43,887 bases of DNA from Bryobacteraceae bacterium (GCA_025924475.1 JAICIH010000007.1:1-43887); one strand, 5' to 3'; positions 29,101-39,000 are shown, numbered from the stretch's first letter. The notes: a model not told the origin generated them from the letters alone. Made by a program: numbers and translations.

Positions 29101-29530
29101 CGGCAGTTCGCACCAAATCCTCAGCGGCGGTAACGGTGGTCTGTTGTGTTACCGAGCCGAGCTCCATTTGCAAGTTGATGACAGCCGTTTCCTGAACCTG
29201 GAGCGAGATGGACGGACGGACGAGCCGTTTGAAGCTGGTCAATTCGGCTTCAATCCGGTATTCGCCGACTCGCAACGGCCCGGACGAATAACGCCCTGAG
29301 TTGTCGGTGACGAAGGTCTGCCGCCGGTTGGTCTCGATAGCCGTGATGGTGACTTTCACGCCTGGCAAGACTGCGCCCGAAGGATCGATCACCGTGCCGG
29401 TTATCACTCCTGTGTCGGCTTGGCTAAATAAGCTCGTTGAGCATAGAAGGAGAAGACATAGTGGGAGAAAGGCCACGGATAACTTGAGCCATATCTCAGT
29501 TACATGACGGTTCGTGGTTACTAACTTCAT
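26147..29530 (-). CDS. TonB-dependent receptor, Oar-like, with N-terminal carboxypeptidase-regulatory domain
   Basis: A 1127-residue outer-membrane protein. A signal peptide ([20 protein letters not shown]) ends near residue 37. A CarboxypepD_reg domain ([20 protein letters not shown] to [17 protein letters not shown]) lies at about 40-110. The plug at about 130-270 contains [20 protein letters not shown] and [16 protein letters not shown] long beta-barrel ends in the typical aromatic-terminated strand QVGLKLIF. Such receptors import glycans or other large substrates in Acidobacteria. The ATG overlaps the TGA of the upstream TIM-barrel gene, so it is co-transcribed, with the PQQ dehydrogenase-DUF1080 gene downstream. 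Confidence 0.92.
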   Translation of the reverse strand: MKLVTTNRHVTEIWLKLSVAFLPLCLLLLCSTSLFSQADTGVITGTVIDPSGAVLPGVKVTITAIETNRRQTFVTDNSGRYSSGPLRVGEYRIEAELTSFKRLVRPSISLQVQETAVINLQMELGSVTQQTTVTAAEDLVRTADASQGAVIDERRVVDLPLNGRDYAQLSLLSEGALEPPGQGRTATGANNGTDSRAGGFSAGGQRTIDNNYLIDGFNNNTDDTSFDSNQAEAIKPSVDAVREFKVQTNSYSAEFGRAAGGVVNLTLKSGTNRFHGTAYEFLRNEKLDARNFFDPASTPPFKRNDYGFTLGGPTVKDKAFFFFSYETLARRESKTANNTIPTAKMRGGDFSELAATVYDPSTFNSATRTRQPFPGNIIPDNRIDPIAKQFMDFYPAPQSGRLSQNFIINPPDREDVSRINTREDFQLSQNHQLSWMFNRQTDDIPASPVLPSPAFGGDSRATGVQAYNTGLSWTAIVSPAVVTTTKIGWAKDEFLINFSPEAIALGDVNAKFGLQTPASTLPVKYPSINMTGFTGLGVGNFLPVWSNGQNRQLKNDTSWIKGNHNFRFGLDFQWIQTNNLNARNQGGNFSFSGRYTRNPLNATGGSAVADFLLGNVDGSTFSTNTRIDGRATLLAGYVQDDWKVNQRLTLNLGLRYEFMRPFEDKYDKLANVDLDTDPLHPTLILSSQVGQSSFVKADPDNFQPRVGLAYQLIPQRLVLRTGYGIYYPLARFSPFGDSDSILVNPPYNIEVATSSDGITPASLLRNGIPADTLALQNAQSVSLASHQRNPALGYAQQWNLNLQYQLANNWMVQLGYFGTRGTHLVNKVDANYVESLAPGNINQRRRFKSILIPLTVPGAAGLASGVVVSPLGAITRTEYTGNSIFHSMQAKVEHRFSQEFTLMGSWIWSRSIGDVIGDNGPGQSPGSGFQNPANLRAERGLLDTHLGQRFVLSGIWDLPFGRGRQFGSNLNPVLNAILGGWSFGGILTLTAGRPFNVTVSGNPANSGGTNRADVVGDPYAVPGGQSVNQFFNVAAFRANRQFTYGNLGRNALLGPHFTNLDCSLEKQATLFTTGDQPWNLQFRWEFFNVFNHTNFGFPGGTLGTPTFGQLTVADPSRKMQVGLKLIF

Positions 29531-30423
29531 GTTTGTCCCCCTGAAGTGATTCCCGTTCGCTCCCTTACGGTCGCGGTTCTTTGCCGGCTTCTACGAGTTG
29601 GGCGAACGGATTTGAAGCGGCGCGTCTGCTGCGTGATGGCGATCTCGGCGGCGAGCCGCTCGATAGAAGAGGCGCCGAAGAAACCATCCACATCTCGCGT
29701 ATGCTCCACGATCCAGGCTGCGTCTTCGGGCTCGGCGATCGGTCCACCATGACAGAGCACGAGCAGATCATCGCGTTCGTTCTTTCCAGCGTTTACAATG
29801 CGCTGCACGAACGCGGCGGCTTCTTCGAGTGTCATGGCGCTTTGAGCGCCAATCGATCCCTTAGTGGTCAACCCGGCATGCGCGACCAGCAGATCGGCTC
29901 CCGCGCGGGCCATCTCGCAAGCCTGATCTTCGTCGAACACGTATGGACATGTCAGCAGGTCCAATTCATGCGCCAGGGCGATCATCTCGATTTCCCGGGA
30001 GAACCCCATCCCGGTTTCCTCGAGGCCCACTCGGAACGTTCCATCGATGAGGCCGACAGTTGGAAAGTTTTGGACGCCCGCAAAGCCCATCCCGCGCAGC
30101 TCGCGCAGGAAGGAGTCCATGAGCCGGAACGGATCTGTGCCGCAGACGCCGGCAAGCACCGGAGTCGCACGTACGATCGGCAGTACCTCCCGCGCCATGT
30201 CGATGACGATGGAATTGGCGTCGCCATAGGGCATCATTCCGGCGAGCGAGCCGCGTCCCGCCATACGGAATCGACCGGAGTTGTAGATGATGATCAGGTC
30301 CGCGCCGCCCTCTTCGGCACACTTGGCCGACAAGCCTGTTCCCGCGCCGGCACCGATAATGAGTTCGCCGCGCGCGGCCGCCGATTGCAGCCTGGCCTTC
30401 CAATCTGGGTTGCGTGTATTCAT
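29527..30423 (-). CDS. Phosphoenolpyruvate-hydrolase-family TIM-barrel protein (Tm-1 C-terminal-domain-like)
   Basis: A 298-residue TIM-barrel protein with the family segments [120 protein letters not shown] and [14 protein letters not shown]. Bacterial members are annotated as PEP hydrolases or signal-transduction proteins without firm biochemistry. In tomato Tm-1 the same domain is fused behind UPF0261. The conserved domain ends near residue 270. The last ~30 residues ([19 protein letters not shown]) are basic, and the final part is encoded by repeat R2, so the tail is probably acquired. It overlaps both neighbours by 4 bp. Confidence 0.88.
   Translation of the reverse strand: MNTRNPDWKARLQSAAARGELIIGAGAGTGLSAKCAEEGGADLIIIYNSGRFRMAGRGSLAGMMPYGDANSIVIDMAREVLPIVRATPVLAGVCGTDPFRLMDSFLRELRGMGFAGVQNFPTVGLIDGTFRVGLEETGMGFSREIEMIALAHELDLLTCPYVFDEDQACEMARAGADLLVAHAGLTTKGSIGAQSAMTLEEAAAFVQRIVNAGKNERDDLLVLCHGGPIAEPEDAAWIVEHTRDVDGFFGASSIERLAAEIAITQQTRRFKSVRPTRRSRQRTATVRERTGITSGGQT
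29554..29579 (-). repeat. R2 repeat copy inside a gene 3' end
   Basis: Read on the minus strand: GAACCGCGACCGTAAGGGAG then CGAACG. It is located within the last codons of the TIM-barrel gene, where it encodes part of the tail [10 protein letters not shown]. It matches the copy at 26072-26099, and the degenerate copies at 3991-4019 and 33887-33912. Confidence 0.65.
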
Positions 30424-31637
30424 AGAGTTCGTGTTGTACTCAATTCCAAAAGCAGCTGTGTCGCGCGATCGGCGAAGATCGGATCGTTGATATTGGCGTC
30501 GATTTCCATCACCGGTATGTTTTTGTTCAACCGGGAGCGAATGGCGTCAAAGCAGGCATGGTCCGCCGCTTCATCCCAGAACGGTCCGCCTGGGGAATCC
30601 AGCATTGAGACTCCACGCAACGGCAACAGCACGACTGCCGGCCCGCTGCACCGGTTCGCCGTTTCGGCGATCAGCGCGCCGATTTTGCGATTCTCGTCGT
30701 GGTTCGTGCGCATGAGCGTCACAGTCGCGTTCCATTCGTAGAGCAGGCGGGATGTGTATCGGGGAGGGACCGATTCGCGCGGGCCAAAATTGCACATATC
30801 CACGCAGCCCGGCGCCAAGACAACGGGTATGGCGCAGGGCGCACCGATCAGAACGCGCTCGGGCCCGGCACTGAACACTCCGCCACACACCTCGTCGGCG
30901 AGCTCGGTGGTCGTCAGATCGAGCAGGCCTGATAAGAGCCCCTCTGCCGCGAGCCGCTGCATCGTTCTGCCGCCATTTCCGGTGGCATGGAAGACGAGAA
31001 CCTCGCAGCCGGTGCATTCGAGCGAAGCGCGCGCGCGGTCGATGCAGGCAGTGGTGTTGCCGAACATCGAAGCGGCGACGAGCGGCTTTTCTCCTTCGGA
31101 CCGAGGCCGTGTTGCTTCGACCATGCCGGCGATGGCGGCTGCCGCGTTGGTGTAGATTTCGCGGCTGATACAGTTTAGCCCAGCGACATCGACGACCGAA
31201 TGCATCATCGTCACATCCGCCGAGCCGACGTAGACGGAGACGTCGCCGGCGGCTACGGTCGAGACCAAAAGCTTCGGAACGCCGATCGGCAGTCCGCGCA
31301 CGCCCGCGCTGAGGATGGTTGTGCCGCTGCTGCCGCCCATGCCACAGACGCCATCGAGTCTTCGCTCTTCGCGCAAGCGCGAAAGAATGCGCGCTAAGCC
31401 GTCGGACATGACGCGCATCGCACGAGTCTTGTCCTTGGATTGACGGAGGCTCGCTAGATCCGCTCCGCCGGCGCGTGCCACTTCCACATTGGTCACTTCC
31501 GGAATGAAAGGCGGATCGCCCATCACGCCGAAATCGACGGTCAGGGTGTTGACGCGGTGGGACCGAATGCTTTTCGCGAGAAACTCGTAATCCGCTCCTT
31601 TGGTATCGAGAGCGCCCGGCGTGACGACGGTTTTCAT
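30420..31637 (-). CDS. UPF0261 / Tm-1-like ATP-binding protein
   Basis: A 405-residue protein typical of UPF0261: [20 protein letters not shown] opens the first domain; [40 protein letters not shown] and [20 protein letters not shown] are the conserved nucleotide-binding segments; [20 protein letters not shown] and [20 protein letters not shown] belong to the second domain. The family is homologous to the N-terminal domain of tomato Tm-1, which binds ATP. The native bacterial reaction is unproven. It is the first gene of a four-gene operon and its stop overlaps the start of the TIM-barrel gene. It diverges from the MocR-type regulator. Confidence 0.9.
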   Translation of the reverse strand: MKTVVTPGALDTKGADYEFLAKSIRSHRVNTLTVDFGVMGDPPFIPEVTNVEVARAGGADLASLRQSKDKTRAMRVMSDGLARILSRLREERRLDGVCGMGGSSGTTILSAGVRGLPIGVPKLLVSTVAAGDVSVYVGSADVTMMHSVVDVAGLNCISREIYTNAAAAIAGMVEATRPRSEGEKPLVAASMFGNTTACIDRARASLECTGCEVLVFHATGNGGRTMQRLAAEGLLSGLLDLTTTELADEVCGGVFSAGPERVLIGAPCAIPVVLAPGCVDMCNFGPRESVPPRYTSRLLYEWNATVTLMRTNHDENRKIGALIAETANRCSGPAVVLLPLRGVSMLDSPGGPFWDEAADHACFDAIRSRLNKNIPVMEIDANINDPIFADRATQLLLELSTTRTL

Positions 31638-31670
31638 TGAGGCCCTTTCCGGGAAGAGCGGATCAATCCA

Positions 31671-31740
31671 AGTACAATGTCACACAGCATTGTGTGCTGA
31701 TTGTTCTCTAGCAAGGAGGACAATGATGATCTAGACTAGA
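31671..31740. promoter_or_regulatory. Divergent control region with palindromes and a minimal leader reading frame
   Basis: Between the UPF0261 operon and the MocR-type gene. The sequence AGTACAATGTC occurs at 31671-31681 and again at 31807-31817 over the regulator start (direct repeat). ACAATG (31674-31679) pairs with CATTGT (31688-31693), and CACACA (31681-31686) pairs with TGTGTG (31691-31696). A strong ribosome-binding site AAGGAGG (31713-31719) precedes ATG ATG ATC TAG at 31723-31734, a three-codon frame, within which TCTAGACTAGA (31730-31740) is palindromic. MocR-type regulators commonly bind direct and inverted repeats in such regions. Confidence 0.5.
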
Positions 31741-31813
31741 CCGCTTCCTGGCGTGTGTCAACAGGGAATTGCGTGAAATATGCGAGGCGGTGCATAATGA
31801 CAATGTCAGTACA

Positions 31814-33331
31814 ATGTCTCCTCTCCTCAGTACAGGCAGACTGAAACCGGATGGCGCGCCGCGATACGAGCAGATTGCGAGTAACGTGTGCCAGGCAATC
31901 CGGACCGGCCAGCTAAAACCGGGCGACCGCCTGCCCACACTGCGCCGGCTTGCGACCGAGTTGGGGGTGAGCCTGACGACCGTGACAGCGGCGTTCAAAT
32001 CGCTGGCCGAGGATGGATGGACGCGCGGCGAGATCGGCCGCGGAACGTTCGTGGCGGAACGCGGGGAATACGAGCGCGCCTCCTCGTTACCTGCCGCCTC
32101 TGTGGTGACAAACGCGCGGTGCTACGCAGGTGTGAAGAGTCCCTGGCGGCGGCGGGCGCTGGTGAGTTTGATGGACAGGCTGCGTTCGACTTTCGCGAAT
32201 GCGGCCAACTGTAGCTTCGGAGGGCCCGATCCGTCTTTGCTGCCTGTCAAGCTCATTAAGCGGCATTGGAAATCGGCCTTCGACGATGTCACGAATCGCG
32301 ACTTGCAGTACAAGAACGCGGACCCGATCGAAGTATTGAGGGAGATTTTACCGGCGCGGCTGAGCGCGGAGGGTATTCCCGCGGCGGGCGGAGATTTGGT
32401 GATCGGCACGTCGGCGCAACAATTCATGGCATTGGCTACGGATGTTGCCGGTCGTCTGGGCGGGAGGCGCGAAGCGGTTGTTGCCGTGGAGCAGCCGGGA
32501 TATTACACGATGTTCGATACCTGGGACCACGTGGGCATTCGGATGATCGGAATCGAAACGGACGAGTATGGAGCGCGGCCGGAGTCATTGGAAGCTGCGA
32601 TCCGCAGCGGCGCGAATGCAGTGCTGCTGACTCCGCGCGCCCACAATCCAACGGGGGCCTCGTGGACGCTCGAGCGGCGGCGGGCGCTCGGAGATGTGCT
32701 GAGCCAGTACGCGCAGGTGCTTGCCATCGAAGACGATCATTTCGGCGATATTGCGGAGCATCAGGTCGGATCGTTGCTGGCCGATACACGATTGGAAGAG
32801 CGTGTTATCTATATCCGGTCGTTCTCGAAGTCGATCGCGCCCGATCTGCGGTTATCCGTGGCTGCCGCGCGGCCGCGCTTGAAAATGCTGCTGCAGGAAG
32901 CCAAGAGCCATGCCGACGGGTGGAGTTCGCGCCTGCTGCAACGTGTGCTAGCGCGAGTCTTGCAGGACGAAGAATTGGTTTCGTGGTTAGGCCGGGTGCG
33001 GCAGACCTATCGGGTCAGACGCGAGCGTGTTGCCGGCGTGCTGGCAAACTGCGGTCTCCCGGATGTCGTGATACGGCCCGCGCACGATGGAGTGAACTTA
33101 TGGATTCATCTGCCGTGTGACTGTGACGCCACTGAAGTGATTGAACGCGCCGCTTCGCTCGGGGTGCTGGTTGCTCCGGGCGAAGTGTTTTATCTTTCGC
33201 CGGGCCATAGCGACGTTGTGAGGTTCAATGTGGGTTCGGTCGAAACCGAACGGGCTTCCGCCTGCGCCGAGTTGCTTGTCAAAGCGATTCAGCAATCCGG
33301 CGGCGCGCGCTCGACCGCGATTCATGTTTGA
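31814..33331 (+). CDS. MocR-type regulator (GntR winged helix fused to aminotransferase)
   Basis: A 505-residue fusion. The GntR winged helix is at about 15-80 (YEQIASNVCQAIRTGQLKPG, DRLPTLRRLATELGVSLTTV, LAEDGWTRGEIGRGTFVAER). A fold-type I aminotransferase domain follows from about 130: NAVLLTPRAHNPTGASWTLE, AIEDDHFGDIAEHQVG and the PLP lysine motif RSFSKSIAPDLRL near residue 335. Such regulators sense PLP or amino compounds and usually control the divergent operon. The ATG at 31814 is used; GTG 31790 or TTG 31769 would extend the protein by 8 or 15 residues, and none has a strong Shine-Dalgarno. Confidence 0.88.
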   Translation: MSPLLSTGRLKPDGAPRYEQIASNVCQAIRTGQLKPGDRLPTLRRLATELGVSLTTVTAAFKSLAEDGWTRGEIGRGTFVAERGEYERASSLPAASVVTNARCYAGVKSPWRRRALVSLMDRLRSTFANAANCSFGGPDPSLLPVKLIKRHWKSAFDDVTNRDLQYKNADPIEVLREILPARLSAEGIPAAGGDLVIGTSAQQFMALATDVAGRLGGRREAVVAVEQPGYYTMFDTWDHVGIRMIGIETDEYGARPESLEAAIRSGANAVLLTPRAHNPTGASWTLERRRALGDVLSQYAQVLAIEDDHFGDIAEHQVGSLLADTRLEERVIYIRSFSKSIAPDLRLSVAAARPRLKMLLQEAKSHADGWSSRLLQRVLARVLQDEELVSWLGRVRQTYRVRRERVAGVLANCGLPDVVIRPAHDGVNLWIHLPCDCDATEVIERAASLGVLVAPGEVFYLSPGHSDVVRFNVGSVETERASACAELLVKAIQQSGGARSTAIHV

Positions 33332-33350
33332 CGGCGCTTCACTTTGGGAA

Positions 33351-33448
33351 TGTGAAAAAATTGGGACAGACAGCCGCGCCTGCGTTGCGGGAATTGTCTT
33401 TCAGCTACTTAGAGAACGGCGCTTCAGTCAGTCCCCAATTTTTTCACA
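33351..33448. repeat. R1 dispersed inverted-repeat element, copy 2
   Basis: A 98-bp element bounded by TGTGAAAAAATT (33351-33362) and its complement AATTTTTTCACA (33437-33448). Inside are GGGACAGACAGCCGCGCCTG and CGCTTCAGTCAGTCCCC, matching copy 1 (1121-1218) in the opposite orientation. Its right edge supplies the TGA stop (33444-33446) of the cupin gene, so it may also act as a transcription terminator between the convergent MocR and cupin genes. Confidence 0.8.
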
Positions 33449-33851
33449 TCTTCTTCCTCAGCGAGACCCAGGGTTCCTGGTTGGCGACGTCCACCAGTTC
33501 GTAGCCTTCCGATCCGATGCACGGGCCTAGAATGGCCAGCAGTTTCGCATTCCGGTCACTGACATTGAAGGAGGCGTGTACGACATCGGCGCCGATGAAG
33601 GCGGAGTCTCCCGGCCGGAGCGTTCGCTTCTCACGATCGACCCACTGCTCGATTTCTCCTTCGATCACATAGATCAGCTCCTCCTGCTGGGGGTGTTTGT
33701 GAAAATTGTGGCCGCGCGTGGGACCGAGTGTCACCTCAAGGACCACCAGGTTTTTCGCGCCGGAGGCGGCCGGACTGCTGAACCAGGCCAGCGATCCCCA
33801 CTCTAATTCTTCTCGTTTGACGTCTCTTGCGCTGATGAATTTGCCGGTCAT
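33444..33851 (-). CDS. Cupin-domain protein
   Basis: A 135-residue single-domain cupin. Motif 1 is GHNFHKHPQQEELIYVIEGE at about residues 45-65, with two His and the Glu as metal ligands. Motif 2 is LRPGDSAFIGADVVHASFNV at about 78-98, with the conserved PGD and the last His ligand. The metal site is therefore complete, and a small-molecule dioxygenase, isomerase or binding role is possible. The end of the gene runs into repeat R1, which provides the stop codon directly after VSLRKKM. It is divergent from the PIG-L gene. Confidence 0.88.
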   Translation of the reverse strand: MTGKFISARDVKREELEWGSLAWFSSPAASGAKNLVVLEVTLGPTRGHNFHKHPQQEELIYVIEGEIEQWVDREKRTLRPGDSAFIGADVVHASFNVSDRNAKLLAILGPCIGSEGYELVDVANQEPWVSLRKKM

Positions 33852-33886
33852 TGTTTTCTCTCTGCCTACAAATGTGACATGATGAC

Positions 33887-33912
33887 ACGCGCGCGCTTAC
33901 GGGCGCGATTCC
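33887..33912 (-). repeat. R2 repeat, degenerate copy
   Basis: Read on the minus strand: GGAATCGCGCCCGTAAGC then GCGCG, resembling GAACCGCGACCGTAAGGGAG with several changes. It lies between the divergent cupin and PIG-L starts. Confidence 0.4.
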
Positions 33913-33932
33913 GCAGGGCGTATGATCTTTGC

Positions 33933-34811
33933 ATGAAAACCATTGCGCTTATGCTGGGCGCACTTATGCTGGGATCTGTGACTATGCTGCTTGGGCAGGA
34001 AAGCCAGATTCGGGTGATCGCCTTCGGCGCGCATCCCGACGATTGTGACATCCGGGCCGCCGGAAGCGCGGCGCTCTGGAAGAAAATGGGCGCCGCCGTG
34101 AAATTCGTTTCCATCACCAATGGCGACGTCGGCCACCAAACGATGCACGGCGTAGAATTGGCCCGCCGCCGGCTCGGAGAGGCTAAAGAATCCGCGCGAC
34201 GTCTGGGCATCGAGTACGACGTGCTGGACAATCACGATGGAAAATTGTTGCCGACGCTCGATGTGCGCGAGGAGGTGATTCGCGAGATTCGCGGCTGGAA
34301 GGCCGACCTGGTGCTTGCGCCGCGTCCTAACGATTATCATCCCGATCACCGCTACACGGGCGTGCTGGTGCAGGACGCGGCGTACATGGTGGTGGTGCCG
34401 CATTTAATCCCTGAAGTGCCGGCGCTGCGCAAAAATCCGGTTTTCATGTACTACGAAGATGGTTTTCAGCGGCCGAATCCGTTCCGTCCCGATATTGCGG
34501 TACGGATAGACGAAGTAATCGATAAAAAGATCGATGCGATGGATTCCCACGTTTCGCAGTTCTATGAGTGGCTGCCGTGGGTCGATGGCAAATTCGATGA
34601 AGTTCCGAAAGATCATGCCGAGCGGAAAATGTGGCTGAAACACAGCCGCACTCGCGCCATCAAACCGGATGTGCGCGCGGCTTTGATCAAATGGTCCGGA
34701 CCGGAAAAAGGCAACTCGACGCAATACTACGAAGCGTTCGAGATTTGCGAATATGGCGCGCGTCCGGACGAGGCGCGCATCCGGCAGTTATTCCCGATGT
34801 TGGGCAAGTGA
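33933..34811 (+). CDS. Secreted PIG-L / LmbE-family deacetylase
   Basis: A 292-residue protein with a signal peptide (MKTIALMLGALMLGSVTMLLG). The catalytic zinc motif AHPDDCD lies near residues 35-41, the ITNGDVGHQ segment near 65, and the third-ligand motif YHPDHRYTG near 138. These are the hallmarks of PIG-L/LmbE N-acetylglucosaminyl-type deacetylases. The substrate could be an N-acetylated sugar or a related amide outside the cytoplasm. The start is ATG 33933, where the signal peptide begins; the frame upstream is repeat-derived. The next gene (fdhA) follows after 19 bp, so an operon is probable. Confidence 0.88.
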   Translation: MKTIALMLGALMLGSVTMLLGQESQIRVIAFGAHPDDCDIRAAGSAALWKKMGAAVKFVSITNGDVGHQTMHGVELARRRLGEAKESARRLGIEYDVLDNHDGKLLPTLDVREEVIREIRGWKADLVLAPRPNDYHPDHRYTGVLVQDAAYMVVVPHLIPEVPALRKNPVFMYYEDGFQRPNPFRPDIAVRIDEVIDKKIDAMDSHVSQFYEWLPWVDGKFDEVPKDHAERKMWLKHSRTRAIKPDVRAALIKWSGPEKGNSTQYYEAFEICEYGARPDEARIRQLFPMLGK

Positions 34812-34830
34812 AATAGAAAAGGAGCATGAT

Positions 34831-36030
34831 ATGGCAAGCAACAGAGGCGTTGCATATTTAGGACCTGGGAAGGTCGAAGTACAGAGCATCGATTATCCGA
34901 AGATGCAGAATCCGAAAGGCCAGCAGATCGAGCACGGCGCGATATTGAAGATCGTTTCGACGAATATCTGCGGCTCGGACCAGCACATGGTGCGCGGACG
35001 AACTACCGCCCCGCGTGGGTTGATTTTGGGCCACGAGATCACCGGCGAAATCGTCGAGAAGGGCAAAGACGTCGAGTTTCTGAACGTGGGCGACATTGTG
35101 AGCGTTCCGTTCAACGTGGCCTGCGGCCGCTGCCGCACCTGCCGGGAGCAGCAATCGGGCGTGTGTCTGAACGTGAATCCGTCGCGCGCAGGCGGCGCTT
35201 ATGGATATGTGGATATGGGCGGATGGGTCGGCGGCCAGGCCGATTATGTGCTGGTGCCGTATGCCGATTACAATCTGCTGAAGTTTCCCGATAAGGCACA
35301 GGCATTGGCGAAGATCCGCGATCTCACTATGCTTTCCGACATTCTGCCGACCGGATTTCATGGCGCGGTGAACGCGGGTGTCGGCGTAGGATCGACCGTG
35401 TATATCGCCGGCGCGGGTCCAGTCGGATTGGCGGCTGCGGCATCGGCGCGCATTCTCGGAGCCGCCGTCGTGATGATCGGCGACATGAACGACGAACGTT
35501 TGAAGCACGCGAAGAATGTTGGTTTCGAGCCGATCGATTTGAAGAAGAGCGATAAGCTCGGCGAGCTGATCGAGCAGGTCATCAAAACTCCGGAAGTGGA
35601 TGCTTCGGTGGACGCGGTCGGATTCGAAGCGCACGGGCACGGAGCGCAGCACAACGTAGAAGCGCCGGCGACAGTTTTGAATTCTCTGATGACCGTCACG
35701 CGCGCCGCGGGCGCTATCGGCATTCCGGGCCTCTACGTGACAGAAGATCCAGGCTCGAAAGACGAGGCCGCACAGCACGGCAATCTGCGCATGCGCTTGG
35801 GGCTCGGCTGGGCGAAATCGCACCGGTTCTACACGGGGCAAACGCCTGTGCTGAAGTACAACCGCCAGCTCATGCAGGCGATTCTGTATGACCGGCTGCC
35901 GATTGCGAAAATTGTGAACGCAACGGTGATTGGTCTCGAGGACGCTCCGCAGGGATATCAGGACTTCGATAAGGGCGCGGCCAAGAAGTACGTGCTCGAT
36001 CCGCACGGGACCGTTCGCAAGGCCGCCTAG
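34831..36030 (+). CDS. fdhA: Glutathione-independent formaldehyde dehydrogenase (zinc alcohol dehydrogenase family)
   Basis: A 399-residue protein, the same length as the Pseudomonas enzyme, and collinear with it from MASNRGVAYLGPGKVEVQSI to the end. The catalytic-zinc segment is NICGSDQHMVRG, followed by the GHEITGE loop. The structural zinc cluster is CGRCRTCREQQSGVC, and GGAYGYVDMGGWVGGQADYV is characteristic of this subgroup. The NAD-binding glycine motif is AGAGPVGLAAA near residue 195. The enzyme oxidises formaldehyde to formate with tightly bound NAD, without glutathione. A good AAGGAG site precedes the ATG. The permease-phosphatase fusion starts 2 bp after its stop. Confidence 0.92.
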   Translation: MASNRGVAYLGPGKVEVQSIDYPKMQNPKGQQIEHGAILKIVSTNICGSDQHMVRGRTTAPRGLILGHEITGEIVEKGKDVEFLNVGDIVSVPFNVACGRCRTCREQQSGVCLNVNPSRAGGAYGYVDMGGWVGGQADYVLVPYADYNLLKFPDKAQALAKIRDLTMLSDILPTGFHGAVNAGVGVGSTVYIAGAGPVGLAAAASARILGAAVVMIGDMNDERLKHAKNVGFEPIDLKKSDKLGELIEQVIKTPEVDASVDAVGFEAHGHGAQHNVEAPATVLNSLMTVTRAAGAIGIPGLYVTEDPGSKDEAAQHGNLRMRLGLGWAKSHRFYTGQTPVLKYNRQLMQAILYDRLPIAKIVNATVIGLEDAPQGYQDFDKGAAKKYVLDPHGTVRKAA

Positions 36031-36032
36031 CC

Positions 36033-39000
36033 GTGTACGCCTGGCGGTCATGGAAGAACGCTAAAGGCGTTGCGCTATTGGCCGCCACGGCACTGGCGGT
36101 GGGGATCGGATCCACCACCGCCATCTACACTGTCGTTCATGCGGTGTTGCTGAAGCCGCTGCCCTATCGGGAGGGCGAGCGGTTTGTGGCGCTGTATGCG
36201 GCGTCACTTGCGGAGCCGGGCGTCTCGTCGGTGAATTATCCGGACGTAGTCGAATTCTCACGACGGACGCACAGCTTCGATGTCTTCGGCTGGTTCCGGA
36301 ACGATCAATTCAACCTGACATCGCCAGGGCGCCCCGAGCACGTTGGCGGCGTCGATATAACGGCCGGCCTCGCGAACAGCTTCGGCGTCAATCCGGTTGC
36401 GGGGCGTTGGTTTCGGGATGGTGATGGTTACTCTGTGGCTGTCATTTCGAGCGCACTCACCGAACGGCTCGGAGGGCGCGATAAGATTCTGGGCCAGGCG
36501 ATCGTCCTCAATGGCCGGTCCTATACGGTGTTGGGTGTCATGCCGCCTTGGTTTCGACTGGTCGGCGGCCCTGGCGTTTTGACCGGCAATGATGTCTGGC
36601 TGCCGCTCGATCCACATGTGGCAGCACAGGATCGCAGCTCGAGCATTTACTTCATCTACGCACGGCGCAAACCGGGTGTAAGTTTTGCGGCCGCTCAAGC
36701 GGACGTGAAAGCTGCCGCCGCGCAAATCGCCAAACAAAGCCCTGGCGCACACGTGGCGTTCACGGCGGAGTTGGGCGACTTGCGCGAAATTGTCACTCGT
36801 GAAATCCGGCCTACGCTACTACTGCTGTTCGGCGCGGCCGGTTTGCTGCTTCTGATTACCTGCGCCAATGTGGCCGGATTGCTGGTCGCGCGCTCCGTTT
36901 CCCGTTCGCGCGAGACTGCGGTTCGGGTGGCCCTGGGCGCGAGGCCGTTGCAGTTGGCGCTCGATTATCTTTCCGAAGGCCTGCTCGTATCGCTGGTTGG
37001 CGCGGTGGCTGGCGTCTTATTGAGCTTCGCGCTGGTGCGCCTGGTAGTCGCGCTTGGGGCCAAGTTCATCCCGCGCGCCGATGAAATTCGCGTGGACGGC
37101 GCCGTTCTGTTGTTTGCGCTCTGCGCGGCTTGTCTGGCAAGCGTTCTGTTCAGCCTGGCGCCGCTGTGGCAAGCGATACGCACTCCTCCGAACGAAGCGC
37201 TGAGCGACGGTACGCGCTCGTCGGCAGGCCTGCGTAGCCGGAAACTATCGCAATCTTTGGTAGTGATCGAGATCGCGGTGGCATTTACGCTGCTTGCGGC
37301 CAGCGCCGTTTTGATCGCGCAACTGGAAAGTTTACGGAGCGTGCAGCCCGGTTTCGATGCGAATCATCTGCTGACTTTCCAATTGGATGTGCCGGAAAGG
37401 CAGTATGGGACGGCGGCAAAAACCTTGCCGTATGAAAAACGGCTGATTCAGGCGCTTGCCGCAATTCCTGGGGTAGAGAACGCCGCATTGATCAATCATG
37501 TGCCGGTAGCGGGCTGCTGTTTCGTTACGACACTATATCCGGAGGGCCACACGATCGATCCCAAGACGGTCCAGAGCATCAGTTTTCTAGTCGCCGATCC
37601 GGGCTATTGGCGCACGATGCGGATTCCGCTGCTCGAAGGGCGCCTGCTCAACGAGCGTGATACGCGTGAGAACCCGGCCATGGTGGTGATCAGCCGCGCC
37701 GCCGCGAAGTTTTATTGGCCTCATCGCTCCGCCGTGGGCGCTTATGCACGCATTAGCGCCCCCAACGGCGATCGTCTGCAAATCGTGGGCGTCGTCGGGG
37801 ACACGCGCAACCAGGGACTGGGGAAACCGCCGAAACCGGAGATCTATTTTTTAAACGCACTCTTCGCGATGCAGCGCATGCACCTCATGGTGCGCTCGCA
37901 GCGGCCGGAGAGCGCGCTTGTGCCGGAGATTCGCAAGGCTGTCCAAAGCGTAAACCCCGAGCAACCGATTCACGATGTCCAGTGGATGCGCGATGTAGTC
38001 GGCGGTTCTTTGTCACTCGAGCGTGTTAGCTCGCTGCTGACCGGTTTTTTCGCGCTGGCAGCCTTGCTGATGGCGACGCTTGGCGTCTATGGCGTCGTCG
38101 CCTATTCGGTCCGTCACAGAACAGTCGAGATCGGCACACGGATGGCGCTTGGTGCAGTGCGGCGCGATCTGCTTTCGCTCGTGATCGGTGGCGGATTGAG
38201 GATGGCGTTGTACGGCGTGGTTCTCGGCGGTGTCGCGGCAGCTGTCGCCACGTGGCTGCTCTTGCATTCGTATCGCGTGCAGAGCGTTAATGCTCTGCCG
38301 TTCGTTTATTCGACCGTGCTGGTTGGGGGCGTGGTTGCGCTCGCTTCCTTCATTCCGGCGTGGCGCGCAACGCTCTTGTCGCCGATGGTCGCCATTCGCA
38401 ATGAGCCCGGCTCGATGTGGCAAACCAAAACGCGGCAGCGGCCGGTGAATGAGGGCGGCCCGCTCGATGAAGGTATGATCATGGCGGAGTTCGTGGAAGC
38501 GGCGCGGCACGCCGAGTCCTTCGCGGAGGCGATCCGCGGCGCATTGGCGACCCTGCGGGAAGCAATCGGCGCGACTTCCGCCGTATTGCTGGAGAAACCG
38601 GAAAACGCTTTTCTGCTGAGACGGCTGCAATTTTATTCCGCGCCAGTGACTTTCACCGAAAGCGACTTTAAGGCCTGGCGCGACTGGGCCGCCGGAAATA
38701 AGCCAGACCTGTTGGAGGCTGTCGAGGAACTGGAGCGTACGGGCGCGCGGTTGGCGGTGGCGGTACGGGCAAAAAACGAAATTTCCGGCGTGCTGCTGCT
38801 CGGCGCTCCGGCCGGACGAGAGGAATACGGCGCGCAAGAGAAGCGCGTTTTGCGCAGTTGCGCGGCGCAGTTTGCGCTGATGCTCGAAAATGCCCGGCTT
38901 ACCGAGCGTGTAGTGGAACAGGAAAAGCTGCGGAGGGATGTGGAGCTGGCGGCCGAAGTGCAGCGCCGTCTGCTGCCTGAAAAATCTCCGGAGAGCAGCA

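Noticed and set aside
29581..30741. 386-codon plus-strand frame opposite the TIM-barrel gene
   Set aside because: Antisense shadow; no recognisable domain.
34858..36051. 397-codon minus-strand frame opposite fdhA
   Set aside because: Antisense shadow of a fully collinear formaldehyde dehydrogenase.
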